This document shows positions 12,100 to 22,644 of a DNA stretch of 64,000 nt, one piece after another (the stretch's first letter is position 1; each line of letters opens with the position of its first letter). The DNA lies in NCBI GenBank assembly GCA_017506865.1, contig JAFCMP010000061.1, positions 1 to 64,000 on the forward strand. Direction: 5' to 3'. The notes under the pieces are model-generated. The model had not been told where the DNA came from. It saw only the letters and a program-made list of their open reading frames with translations, and ran no database searches. Source of the stretch: Tribonema minus (lineage: Eukaryota > Sar > Xanthophyceae > Tribonematales > Tribonemataceae). The position numbers and the translations under genes were made by a program.

Positions 12100-12334
12100 C
12101 CAGAAACGTTTTGTTTGAAGTTCGCGGAAGTTTTAGAGCTTTTCAAAATAGATTGAACATGACACGCCTGTGTGCGGCCCAAACATGAAGGACGGGTATG
12201 AGACGACACGCTGCCTCCCATCATCATGCAACACGCCTGCCGATACGGCTTCGAGCACAGTGACAAGCATTGACTATGCGAGATGACATCGCGACTACCG
12301 CTGCCACCAATGTGCACAGCATACAATCGTACAT

Positions 12335-12492
12335 CATGGCATACACACGCGAAGTGCGAATGCTGGGCTGTGTTGCAGTGCCGGTATCCAAGCTCCTAGG
12401 GCGCAGTGAAGACTACGCTGCTGCGTTGAAGCAAACTTCTCGATTGCATAGGGAACCTGGCCTCCCTTGGGCCTTTATAGATAAATAAATAC
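12335..12492 (+). mobile_element. 3' end fragment of the retroelement family found at 37963-40583
   Basis: The first 100 bases encode the same C-terminal peptide as the element at 40.4 kb (MAYTRxxRMLGCVAxPVSKLLG), and the following bases match its 3' tail (TTTTCGATTGCATAGG-like, then CCTCCCTTGGGCCTTTATA). Both copies go on into AATACAAG(T/C)CC. Only the last 50 or so codons and the tail remain. It is a heavily 5'-truncated insertion, about 120 bases from the tRNA-like gene. Confidence 0.8.
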
Positions 12493-12611
12493 AAGCCCAC
12501 AAGTACTCAATGAAGTCAACAACGCGCGCGTAGTATGGCAGTAGATTGTTGGTGTGGCGACAATGCTGTTCTGAGTTACAGTAAGGGCATTTTTTTGTTT
12601 TAAAGCAGCTT

Positions 12612-12685
12612 CACACCGACAGGAATTGAACCTGCGTCTCCAGGGTATGTATTGCCCTGGTGTGCTTCCATTGCACCACGGTGTG
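12612..12685 (-). tRNA. tRNA-like gene with enlarged anticodon arm
   Basis: Read on the minus strand, a perfect 7-bp acceptor stem (CACACCG/CGGTGTG) encloses a D arm (GTGC-AATGGAA-GCAC, with the GG of the D loop) and a T arm (CAGG-TTCAATT-CCTG). The A box (TGGTGCAATGG) and B box (GGTTCAATTCC) both match the Pol III consensus. The anticodon arm is 21 bases instead of 17 (CCAGG ... CCTGG). This may be a four-base intron at the usual site or damage, so I do not assign an amino acid. No clear T-run terminator follows the 3' end; on this strand that side is A-rich. It could be a real tRNA or a tRNA pseudogene/SINE head. Confidence 0.6.
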
Positions 12686-12689
12686 TAAA

Positions 12690-14560
12690 AAAGTGATGAT
12701 GCAAGCCAACTACACACGCATGGCAACATTGTCATGGCACTGCGATTTATTTACAAACACTTGTGTTGCGCACTTTTCAGATTTTGTCTATAAGCAAGGC
12801 CTCTCTTGGTGGACCTGAACCGGTAAGGCTCAGTGCCAAGCCCCCGCACCACAACAATGTGGAGACCGCATTCGCGGGGGACCTACCTACACAAGCAACG
12901 CCGTAAAGCAGCACGCCAAGCAACAACAAGCCTGCGCAACATCGAATCCCAGCACAATCTGCACGACTTGCGTCAGCCTCTCTGGTCGCAAGGCAAACAG
13001 ATTGGTCTCAGATTCAATGTACGCAGCCTTGCTGCTGCTTGACGCACAGAAGCCAGACAGAGAATGCTGCAGAATACAGGCACGGCCTAGGAAGAAAGAG
13101 GGCGGCAGTCCCCCTCTCTTCCAGAGGAGAGTACCCATCGGCGGCTGGGTACCCTCCCGCGGATCAACCGACCCTCTCATTGCTGCTTAGAGTGCCGACC
13201 GTGACTAGAAGGGCGGTCGCCGTGATATGTCAGCACGAACACCACAATCAGCCCTGCGACAGCAGGGCCTCCCAGGCAGCCAACAAGTGGTTGGCTTCAT
13301 TGCGCCTGGTTTCCTGTATTCAACAGCAGCTCTTGTCTGGCCTTTACCTGTTGTCTCGTGGTGCCGTCGGCCGTATGCCTGGGCCAAAGCGCCGCGCACT
13401 TTCAAGTGGAAGGTGCGATGACGATGTGGTCACCTCCAGGCACGCGCCCGCCACAGACCAAGCGCTGCTACGCCACCAGGGACGGCCTGGGCAGAGCAGT
13501 AAATGACTGCTGCGATTTGCCCAAGGAAAGCCAGTTGTTATGCCTCCCTGCAATCAGGCTGCTTCTGATTGCCAGCCGCCAGCAATGTGTGCCGTTGCTG
13601 TGCAGCGCCACCCTGGCACACATTGACTGCCGTCAGCCTCGTTGCAGCACGCAGCTTGCAGCTTAGCTACTGGGTGTGTCGTAGGCGAGTGCCGCCGCAC
13701 GACGGCGGTTACAAGGTTAGGTCTTGAAGTTTAGTATTGAAGTCGTTCTGGTTTTTGCCAGCTTTGTTGCCACAGTGCAACCTGAACGTGATCACACCTG
13801 TGCGGCCGAAAATGCAGAGAAGACCGTATAAGAAACACAGAATATGCGAGCGACCATAATACCGCTGCCGCCAATGTGTACAGCATACAGAAAATTGTAG
13901 TGTTACGGGCCGGAACCGTCTGAACCGCCTCGGCTCCGGCTAGTCGGCGCAGCCAACAAGATGGAATCTCGAGGGACCGTCGCTTTCCGGCTTTTTCAGA
14001 AATGGCTCGCACGGCTTATATCATGCAGCAGCAGTCATGTGGCTCATGTACGATGTCAAGACACGAATGCTGATGCCGCCGCCGCTGGTAGCAAGCAAGC
14101 ACAAGCTCACTCAAGCCACCAGCACATCTTTTTTTGGTTAACTTCAACTGGAAGTTGAAGTCTAGAAGTTCAACTCTGTTTTTTTTATGTGAGCAGGATG
14201 CATGCAGCATGGGGGATTGGTAGCGTGCTTCGCTGATCGGGATAGGCGAAAGGGGTTAACTCGCTTCTGATTGATAAGCTGGCTGACCGGCTCAACCGGC
14301 TAAGACAGAAAAGACGGTAGCAGTCACCAAGTTCCGTCTTAGACGGCTTAGACGGTCGGTGAGCTACCCCGGCTGCAATTCAGACGGTTTGGGGGACCGG
14401 CTCATAACTCTAGAAAATTGGGGGTGTCACATTACCTCTGTGACAACAGGGCGCCATTCAAATGTTCATTATGACTTGCCAAAGAGTCAGAACGCCTTCT
14501 CAGAGGGCATCATATTGTCGCTGCCTTCAATGAGTAAAGCACACGAAAAGTGGGTTAGAA
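12690..14560. other. Gene-free, repeat-rich spacer
   Basis: No supported gene. Near 13843-13890 there is a copy of a short dispersed motif (CCGCTGCC[G/A]CCAATGTG[T/C]ACAGCATAC) also seen at about 12296-12326 and, more diverged, at 21769-21797. Between 13905 and 14400 there are several CCGGAACCG/AAGACGG words related to the hairpin at 57967. The open frames here have no family features. Confidence 0.5.
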
Positions 14561-14569
14561 TTATTAAAG

Positions 14570-15350
14570 TTGTGACCATGATATTGCCAGCATGGATAGG
14601 TATTGTGCCATCAAGTACGCTGCAGCTCATGCATGAGTGTGCCAGCAACTGCTGAGTGCAGAATAATTTGAATTACGTGCAACACACATGCTTGGCCTGT
14701 CAGTGGCATTGCCATCCATCCCTTGAAGGTATTTTGCTGCGCATTATGCATGATGGTGCAAAGCTGGGTCAGATTACTTGCAGTGGTGTGCGTGCAGATT
14801 TTGACTTGGGCGTACAACCAAGCACGAACACGAATCAAAAGCTCGTAGCATAATGCCTGGCAACGGAGCATAACGCCTGGCCAGCATGCTGTCTGAAATG
14901 CGCAACAAGCGAATAAGATGCCAGGGTAAATAATAGCGGGCGTCACGTGTCCTCATTGTCCGGCCGTCTTTGTGTACGTCTCAGATTGTTATTTTCCTGT
15001 GTGCTTGCGCAGGTCAAACTGCCCACTCTGTCAATACACCGCATGATTGGCATTCACTCGTACGCCGCCAGAGTCACTGCCGGGGCACTAAGATGGCTGC
15101 ACACGAGCTGCTCCTGTATACCATGCGCGCGCGCGTCTGCTGGAAATGCCTTTTGCCTGCAGCAAGGCATGAAAAAGTGATGTAGAGATGTCGTCAGTGT
15201 TGTGTGAAAAGCACGTGCTCACACATGCTACTTGAAGTATTCAGGCCACTCTGTAAATTCGACGACGACAAGGAGTACTTGGAAGTATGCTTCTCTTGGG
15301 GCAGACCTTGAGGAACATTACATGCTACGTATCATCTAACGCTGTGTAAC
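14570..15350. repeat. 0.7-kb dispersed repeat, copy 1 (pair with 21940-22640)
   Basis: From CAGCTCATGCATGAGTGTG to ATCATCTAACGCTG this stretch matches 21995-22630 in the same orientation, with substitutions and a few indels throughout. The longest near-identical parts are CAGCATGCTGTCTGAAATGC and GGCACTAAGATGGCTGC. I find no coding sequence, terminal repeats or target duplication. It is an old interspersed repeat of unknown class. Confidence 0.75.
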
Positions 15351-15414
15351 ACAAATGTCAGATATGCCCCGTACTGCCATCGATGCACCAGTCGCGCGTA
15401 GCGCAATTTTTTTT

Positions 15415-15560
15415 TAAACCGGTACTAGTAATAGTGCTTAATAACTGGTACCAGCAGCTGCCCGTACCAGTCTAACCGGTGCGCTGTGACAACCCGTACC
15501 AGTATACTGGTGAAACCGGTAGAAACTGGTCTGACCGGTTTTCACCTGTAAGGCACCAGT
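15415..15560. repeat. Cluster of ACCGGT/ACCAGT words
   Basis: Within 145 bases the words ACCGGT, ACTGGT, ACCAGT and GGTACC recur about a dozen times in both orientations, so the stretch can fold into several alternative hairpins. No gene overlaps it. It may be a short foldback element related to the CCGG-rich hairpins at 13.9-14.4 and 57.97 kb. Confidence 0.45.
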
Positions 15561-15876
15561 TTTTATTAGTAAAGCCACGACTTTCCTCTTATGCATAGCA
15601 TACGTTATGTACCCGTGCAATCAGTACATACAATCACGAAGGCTTCGAGAGATGTGCTTGTTGGGAGCTCGAGGAGCCAGGTTATGCAGCCGAATGGACC
15701 CAAGTGCATGGTGAGCACAGCTCAAAGCCTTACCCGCAGCATACCAGCGCAGTATTTGCTCCTGTAAGTGACACCTGTCGTGTCGTGTCGTGGGTCCTGT
15801 GCATGTCTCCTCCCGCGCTAAACTTCAAGGCACGAAAAGAATAAACTCGCTGAACGGACTTCTATATTGTTGACTG

Positions 15877-16602
15877 GTGCGCAAGTTGTCAGCTACGGCA
15901 TCGGTACGTAATTACGGGCTGCCTCACGCGGCCAGTTACCCGTACCGACTGAAATGTCCGTGCGCAGGTCCAGCACAAAAATGTGCTCCTCCCTCCCAGC
16001 GTGAGCCGACGCCGCCGCGGCACCTGCTGCGTGCGCGGGCTGCGCAGTCAGCGGCCGTGCTACGGAGCTCTGCGACAAAAGCGAAGTCTTCTGCCCCCGT
16101 GCACGGCGACACTGCTGGTGCGCGGCACGCAGCGGCTGCTTGCCGGGACGCCGCGGCGGCATCGGCGCCTGCTGGCACCGTGCGCGCCGCGGTCCAAGCT
16201 GCCTCAGGACCAGCACATAGGGAGAGGTCGTGCAGGCAACAGCCATGCGACGGAGCGCTGCGGTGGCAGCGGCGTTCTCAGGCGCCATGCCAGTCGCGGC
16301 ACGTGCTGCTGGTGTGGCGGCGGTGCCGGCGCGGACCGCCGCGCACAGCGGCACCACGCCTGCGGCGCTGCTGCTGCAGCACTCCGTGGTGCCGCAGCTT
16401 GCGCTCCCACTGGCAGCTTCTTCTGTGGCGCCGGCGAGCGCCGCTCAAGCGGCTGACGCACAGCGGCGCGCTGCGACGGCAGCGGCACCCTCGGACGCCG
16501 CGCCAGTTGCGGCGCGTGCTGCTGGTGTGGCGGTGGTGCCGGCACAAACCACAGCTGACCAAACTGTGCTTTGTGTATTTTGAGGCTGCTGCTCTTGTCT
16601 GA
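15877..16602. other. GC-rich island with internal duplication, coding status unclear
   Basis: A sharply GC-rich block has long open frames in several registers on both strands, which is expected from composition alone. Two segments, near 16259-16327 and 16472-16543, repeat each other (GCGTGCTGCTGGTGTGGCGG core). The plus frame 16230-16583 reads as an Ala-rich, low-complexity peptide. I see no domain, and no clear splice sites that would tie it to a neighbour. I do not call a gene. Confidence 0.35.
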
Positions 16603-16829
16603 GCCAAAACAATTGACAACAAACAATCTTCAAGTTTTAACTGCCACAAGTGAACTGTCATAGGTGACACTCCAACATCCAGTAACCACCAAACCATAAA
16701 AACTAATCAGTGGCCAGGTGGACGAAATACAATGCAGTATCGACGTGAATCACAATTGACCGGTATTCCGGGGGTCAGAGTTGAAGTTTGAGTTTGTAAG
16801 TTTTTACCAGCGGCGCAGTGGGCGCTGCC

Positions 16830-18640
16830 CAATGAGAAACGTTGAATCAGCTGTCGCCGGACTTGATGTTGCGTTGTGCACTGCAGGTCAGCGCCGCGAC
16901 AGCACAGCAGCATGAACATTGAATGCTGCCAATCTGTGGTAGTCCCGCATGCGGGGCTTGTCGTAGTCCCCCATGCGAGGCTGCGCCACTCCGCCGTGCG
17001 CCCATTCTCAGCGCAAGGTTCAGGTTCATGATGAGGTAGCCTCCGCTTGGCGATCTTGGCCGCAGTGGATATGTCGTCGTGAGCCGTGATTTCGGTCAGG
17101 GCGTGGAAGGACTCTGCCCATGGCAATATGATTTCGACCACGTGCAGCGCCTGGTGCATGCCCGGCATTACCTGCACCAGCGTGTACACACTCATGGGGG
17201 GCAGGTCCTCGCGCACACGACCTCCGCGGGCACGTCGGCCTCCGTTGTGGCGCCGTCGTACCGGTAGCCGCTGGGCACATAGTGTAGCACGAACAGCGGC
17301 AGCGCCAGCTGCACGGCCTATGTCTCAACGACTGCAGCAGCAGCGCCATGCCAGTGCCTTGCGCGGTGACCGATGGTTTGAGGCCCCTGGAGTTGGGGTG
17401 ATGCGCCATGATGACTGGTCAACACCGCGTTACCTCTGAGGCTGCGGCGCAAGTGGAGTTGCAGCACCTGCAGGTAGCACGCGCTCGTTGGCTTGTGTCG
17501 AGGCCGGTGAATCAGATGCATTGGCAAGTGCCTTGACGGAGCTCGGAGCGCCTGCATGCACATGTGGCTCATCCTGAGTGAGCACGGGCAGCATCTTGGC
17601 GCACCGCACAACCCGATTGGCCATGCCCGTGCACTCAGCGCCGTACTACACTCCGCACAGCCCCGAGACCAAGCGGATGTTGCAGATGATGACGTCGTTC
17701 TGGTGCTGGCCTCGGTACACCGGAGATTGCGCACAAAGCCCCAGCAGGTTCTGCTCCGGGCCACTGCACGCGCGCCTGCGGCGCGCTCATTGGGCATGCG
17801 CTATACCTTGAAGCGGCCTTTGACGTCAATGTCGTGTCGAGCCGTGCGAGGCTGCCGCACAGCGGCTTCAACTCAAAATTGTCATCGGTGCCAATGTCGC
17901 GCGCGATGACGCGCTGGGCGACGCCAGCAGGAATCTGAGCACTGTCAGAAAGTGTACTACGCTGAGCCCGCCGCGGACAATGGTATGGCGGCGTGCGGTG
18001 GTACCGCAGGAGAGCAAATGAATGGCGCAAACCAGATTCGTGCCAAGCCGCAATGAATTCACCCGGTCTTTTAAATACATGGGGCGCAGAGGAGGCGCAG
18101 CGCCTCGCACTCAATGTGGCGTGCCTGCCACGCAAACTCATATCTGCGTTGCACGGGCTGAAGGCGTGCCTGCTGTCGGGTCCCACCGAGACGAGCGGGT
18201 AGCGTGGCGCGCCGTGCACCACCGCAAGTTCAGTGGCGAGCATCCTGATTTTGACATAGTGATCGACCTGAGTGTGACATGGCGCGCGGCATACGCCGCG
18301 CACCCGTTTGCGTAGCGCCTGGCATGGTAGCGCAAGATGCGTGGCTCGACGGCCCCGGGCAGCACGCGCACGAGGCATTCACGCTCAAGGAGGTCGGGCT
18401 TGCGCGCGAATGCCGCGCTGTTGGTCAGTCTAAGTACGACACACACATTTGACATGCGCTCGCGGGCCGTGTAGGCAAAGCTCGCCGGCCGTTGTTTAGG
18501 GGTACACCCAATCTCTTGCGCGGGCCCGACCCTATCACTCCCCCTCCCTCTCCCCCTCTGCGGTGCCAAACGCTCACCTTGGTAGGCCTGGCGACCTCTT
18601 GTGATGCAAACCCTGCGGCACAGTCCATTACAATGCATCA
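16830..18640 (-). pseudogene. Decayed minus-strand coding region, family not recognised
   Basis: Several minus-strand segments have protein-like composition but lie in different frames separated by stops. Examples are a piece near 18300-18480 (ARKPDLLERECLVRVLP), one near 18230-18000 (MLATELAVVHGAPRYPLVSV), one near 17700-17560 (HQNDVIICNIRLVSGL) and one near 17290-17040 (PPMSVYTLVQVMPGMHQ). They are colinear and could be one gene of about 600 codons broken by frameshifts. I do not recognise the family and assign no function. An alternative is a multi-exon gene with very short introns, but clear splice pairs were not found. Confidence 0.4.
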
Positions 18641-18644
18641 TGTG

Positions 18645-19090
18645 TGCTTTGCAAGGTGAGATAAACAGTCATGCATCACACCTCAATTTTGATCAACTGC
18701 CATGCAGTGCACACAGCCACACCAGTACAGAACACACACACCATACGCTATATAGATGATGGGACTGTATGTACGAATCATGTCGCATCAACGCCCCACT
18801 GAAGGCCGTCGTCTTGTGTGCAAGCAATCATGTGTGGGCTATGCTCCTCAGACCGCCATTGTCCGAAAGTGCTAATACTGGGCACGTCACGCTGCCCAGC
18901 GTTCTCGCCCCCCTCAGGTAGCTACTACAGGAGAGTGTACACCTGTGCATGCTCGGTCAGCTCCGGTGTGCTACAGTAGTGACCTGCTGAGATTGACACC
19001 TATCTGCTTCTTGGCAAAGCAAACCTACTCCTGATCTGCCCTCACTGTATTTTGTGCTGAAATGTCAATCGAAAGGACGTATACCAGCCT
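18645..19090. other. Gene-free spacer
   Basis: Short spacer downstream (on the minus strand) of the ORF at 19091-19738. I see no gene, repeat or RNA in it. Confidence 0.5.
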
Positions 19091-19738
19091 TCAGGATTGA
19101 ATGCTTAAGACCTTGATCCTCTCCTCCAACTGACGCACACTCTCAAGGAGACAGACATCTTGCTCAAGACGCTCTACTCGCTCACGTAAAGTGCAAGCTT
19201 TGCCAGCCTCTTCCAATTGATTCAAACGATCTTCTAAGCGCTGCACTCTGTCAAGCAAGGAGGAGTCTGCAGCTGTGAGTGCTTGATCAGGCGACTCGCC
19301 CAACATGCGTGGCAGACCGAAATGCAAGGCACGCAGCGTCTGAGCGTCCAGCACCGGCTGGAGAGTGAGGAGCAGGCTGCCACTGTGCCTGTTCTCAAGC
19401 CCTGACATGACGATGCTGTATGCCTCGTCATCCTTTAATAACTCATCCCGCAGAGTCCTGAGGGCATCGTCTCCACACCCTGCCTCCCTCAAATCAATGA
19501 GCCTCTTGCAGATTCTGAGAAGCGCCCAGTTCTGATGAGCCAGGCCCTGCAGGAAGCTCTGGACCGCGTTACGCCCGCGCTGGCTGATGATCCGGCAGTA
19601 GTACTCCTTGACGAAAGAGGAGGATTGGTTCTCAAACAAATATCGGATGAGAGCCGCCATGGACTTGAGCTCCATCCTGCCTTCGTTCGACAGCCTGGCC
19701 TCCTCGGCGCTGATCACCATGCCGTGCAGTCTCTGCAT
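19091..19738 (-). CDS. Hypothetical coiled-coil protein, 215 residues
   Basis: A complete frame from ATG (19738) to stop. The first 130 residues look mostly alpha-helical (AALIRYLFENQSSSFVKEYY, then FLQGLAHQNWALLRICKRL). Residues about 155-215 are a clear heptad coiled coil with repeated RLE/QLEE blocks (LLDRVQRLEDRLNQLEEAG, then LRERVERLEQDV). No known domain is recognised. Codon use looks like coding sequence and less GC-extreme than the retroelement. The start codon follows a possible 3' splice site (CTTCGAG), so upstream exons cannot be excluded. It could also be an ORF1-type relic because of the coiled coil, but there is no adjacent reverse transcriptase. Confidence 0.55.
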   Translation of the reverse strand: MQRLHGMVISAEEARLSNEGRMELKSMAALIRYLFENQSSSFVKEYYCRIISQRGRNAVQSFLQGLAHQNWALLRICKRLIDLREAGCGDDALRTLRDELLKDDEAYSIVMSGLENRHSGSLLLTLQPVLDAQTLRALHFGLPRMLGESPDQALTAADSSLLDRVQRLEDRLNQLEEAGKACTLRERVERLEQDVCLLESVRQLEERIKVLSIQS

Positions 19739-19744
19739 GTTGTT

Positions 19745-21125
19745 CTCGAAGATGTAAGTTGTAGGCGATTTATAAGCGTGGTGTCAGCACCGTCGACGCC
19801 AGTGCGGTGGAATATGCCGCAGCCACCATGACATTTCGGGGCCTGTTTCGGAGTCATGTGCCGGAGCTTGTGCCGGCTTTTACCTGATCTATTTTGAATG
19901 ACCCCACCTGAGTTTTTTTCCTCGTGGCAGCGAGTAAATTAGGCACGTCCGAGTCGCTCAGATATGTGGCCACCACGGACGGTTACATGCCAGCAAAAAA
20001 ACGTTCTCTTCAACTTCAAATACTTTTTTTTTCACTTAGCAAAAAAAAAAGAACAAGAAAGCACCCCCCTTCTAAAGGAATGGGGGGCGAGCGACCCCGG
20101 AAACAGACAGCCTCCTTTTGTAAGTTGCGCTTAAAGCAAGTGAGACCATCACCTAATGTTTGCTTGAATCTGAAACACGTGCATCACCGCATGTTTCTGT
20201 TGCATTGAGATCATGTTATGCGCATGCTGCGGGATTACATCTGCATTGTCATTAAGCCGTCCTGCCACGCTTAGCACATCAACACCATCACGCTCTGGTC
20301 AGCGCCAAAAAGGGTTTCTGGCTCTAACCCTAAGTAGCCCCAACCTAGTTAGGATTAGTGCCTCAGGAAGTGAAGCTGTGCGTAACGGCTTGAAGTAGAC
20401 GATGCGACGTGAAAGAGAGACCGTCTCGAGAACTCTGCAGGCCACGAAGCGTGGCCGCAGGCTCGATATGCAATGCGTACATGCCAGGTGCCGAAACGCT
20501 GCGTGCGGTCAGCGCCGCCTGTGCAGCAACACCTCGCGAGCTGGAGAGCCAGCGCCAAAATACGCTCGCAGCTTCCTGGTGTTGCCGCTGGGAGCGGCAA
20601 CTAGACCCCAGCGCGCTAATTGGTGAACGGTTGTAGCGATACGCACGTACGCATACCCACACCGCAAAAATCAGCAAGCGTGGCATCACGCAGGTGCATC
20701 GGTAGTGCGGAGGCTTGCGCGCGCCATGACTTAAGAAGGCTCGCGCCCTGAAGGGTCCCTCGCCTATAACTTCAAAGCTTATTTTTTGCAAGCCTTTTCT
20801 TAGGCTTTGAAAAATTCAATGCAGGCCTATGTATGTACTCTGGCTGACTCTGAGAGCACGCCCTTTGAGCTTCTGAACACGGCACTGAATGCCACGCTAC
20901 AGATGCGTCGCCGGAGCGGCTTTCATCGCCAAATATACCGTCCAGCAGCATCATGTGTGAATGTGTGACAAATCGGCCATGCTGCTTGTACGACGAAACA
21001 CAATAGCTGTGTTGCAAGGCATGTGAACTTCATACATTGTGCCACTGCAGGAGACACAAATGACTCATCGGATGCCGAAAGGTACAAACGAAATGCTGCC
21101 GCGACCAAGAGGCCGCCAAGACTAC
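19745..21125. other. Gene-free spacer with A/T runs and a short telomere-like tract
   Basis: Holds T8/A10 runs near 20027-20050 and a short tract of CTAACCCTAAG and CTAGTTAGG words at about 20322-20350. No credible gene. The overlapping frames between 20363 and 20800 on both strands share one GC-rich block and carry no domain. Confidence 0.5.
20322..20350 (+). repeat. Short CCCTAA-like tract
   Basis: CTCTAACCCTAAGTAGCCCC followed by CTAGTTAGG; only two telomere-like units, one inverted. Confidence 0.5.
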
Positions 21126-21126
21126 C

Positions 21127-21453
21127 CACTATTCTGGTCATTATGATCAGAATTGCTACAAACTTGCCACATTGGCAATAGGGTCATTTGGCAGCATCGG
21201 GGAGCAGGGGCGGAAGCTGCTGGAGGCTGTGGCGACGGAGTATGCCAGCAGGATGTCAGTGCCCGGAGGAGCGCGCCCTAAAGCTCTCAAGGGCATCGCC
21301 CTGGCGCGCTTACGCTCGGCACTGTCGGCAGCGCTCCACATGGCGTACTCTGGCCGTGTCATGACACACATGGCAGAATCCAGGGGGGGGGGGCACATGG
21401 AGGAGGACGTAGGGGAGGACCCCGAGATGCCATTTGGCGGCGGCGGCGTTTGA
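21127..21453 (+). pseudogene. C-terminal relic of an R2-like retrotransposon endonuclease
   Basis: The last about 90 codons before the stop at 21453 (SFGSIGEQGRKLLEAVA, later AALHMAYSGRVMTHMA) align in order and spacing with the C-terminal ends of the other elements here. The matching parts are ESYGRLGKQTSLFVKELA...ELAERVMAYT at 40.2-40.4 kb and DHFGAMSRDTQALLHALAE...ALTRVV in the 1-9 kb element. This is the helical region that ends the restriction-like endonuclease domain. Nothing upstream looks like the rest of the element, so it is a 5'-truncated insertion or a relic. The tail is acidic and Gly-rich. Confidence 0.6.
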
Positions 21454-21606
21454 GTGGTTGTCGTTGCGACACTTTCAGACTGTCATACGACATGTAGATT
21501 CCTTACAGCTACATGCCAATCATCTGGGCTTTTTCGCGCCCTGAGCGAGAATTAATAAAAAGTACAAACGACCAGTACATACATCGGAATGGAATGGACT
21601 GCTCAC

Positions 21607-21670
21607 TTAAGGTTGTAGTTTGTCCTGGCCCGCATGGGCTGAGCACACGATAAAATGGGCTTTGCGATGG
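21607..21670 (-). mobile_element. Solo 3' tail of the 1-12 kb retrotransposon family
   Basis: About 60 bases match the tail at 1018-1082 and 5192-5256, with shared blocks GTCCTGG[A/C]CCGCATGGGCTG, GCACACGATAAA and GGGCTT. It is in the same orientation as the full element and is diverged by roughly one base in six. Only the 3' untranslated part is present, as expected from extreme 5' truncation. Confidence 0.7.
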
Positions 21671-21939
21671 ATTCCAGTTGGTGAAAAAAAAGGTTTCATC
21701 TTCATGTGTTTGTTGCTCATAAAATTGCAGAGGCAGGAGTAAATATTTATTGGACCATGCGCAAAAATATACCACCGCAACCAAGGTGCAGAGCATACGC
21801 CACGTCTACCGCAGAGCTGATGGTGATTGCTGCCTGAAAGTCTGCAATGTCAGGCACATGCAATGACATGCGGGACGTAGGCCACCGCAACCACAGTCGT
21901 AAGCATGCGTCCATGCTAATGAACATATGTGTCACATTA

Positions 21940-22640
21940 TGTGACCATGGTATACCGCCGGCAAAGATGTTAGACAATGCCATCCACAATGCTACAGCTC
22001 ATGCTTGAATGTGACAGCTACTGCTGAGTCCAGAATATATGAATTCATGCAAGACACACGCTGACTTCTTGTGAAAAGGTATTCTGCTGCGCAAGATGCA
22101 TGACAGTGCGAAGCTGGGTCAAGTACTTGCGGTGCTGTGCTTGCAGGTGTTGACTTGGGGGTACAAGCAAGCATCTGCCTGCCCAGCATGCTGTCTGAAA
22201 TGCGCAACAAGCAAATAACATGCTAAGGTTGACAACTAGCGGGCTTCACGTGTCCACATTGTCCAGCCGTCTTGGTGTACGTCGCAGATTCTTCTTTCTT
22301 GTGTGCTTGCACAAGTAAACTGCCCACATTGCCAATGCAGCACATGGTTGACATTCTCTTGTACCCCGCCAGCCAGAGTCACGGTGGGGGCACTAAGATG
22401 GCTGCGCGCGAGCTGCTCCTATTCAGCGCGCGCGCGTTTTGCTGTATATGCTTTCCGCCTGCAGCAGGGCATGAAAAAGTGATACAGAGAGGTCGCCATC
22501 GGCGTTGTTGTTTGCAAAAGCACATGCTCATATATTCACGCCACTCTGTAAATTCGGCAATGAAAAGAAAGTATGTTTCTCTTGTGGCAGAGCTTGAGGA
22601 GCATCACCAGCTATGTATAATCTAACGCTCAAAACAAACG
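21940..22640. repeat. 0.7-kb dispersed repeat, copy 2
   Basis: Pair of 14570-15350 in direct orientation; see that entry for the shared blocks. Copy 2 lacks a segment of about 40 bases (the ACGAACACGAATC region) that copy 1 carries. Confidence 0.75.
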
Positions 22641-22644
22641 GGGC

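Larger units (their letters stand above)
1018..12110 (-). mobile_element. Two-ORF R2-like non-LTR retrotransposon with a fused second ORF2 copy
   Basis: On the minus strand the order is ORF1 (12099-9463), a 33-base gap, ORF2 (9429 to about 5264), a short 3' untranslated tail (to 5192), then a second ORF2 plus tail (5193-1018) that lacks the first residues of ORF2. No long terminal repeats are visible. ORF2 carries reverse-transcriptase motifs A, B and C, then a CCHC finger and a restriction-like endonuclease. That order is typical of the R2/NeSL/CRE type of non-LTR element. I saw no apurinic-type endonuclease at the ORF2 N-terminus. Both 3' tails end at an AACTTCAAG sequence, so this may be the end of the element or its preferred target. 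Exact 5' limits are not visible; the element may extend a little beyond 12110. Confidence 0.8.

Noticed and set aside
15877-16602. A 241-codon plus-strand gene and several overlapping minus-strand frames
   Set aside because: All frames are open because of composition; products are Arg/Ala/Pro low complexity with no splice or start evidence.
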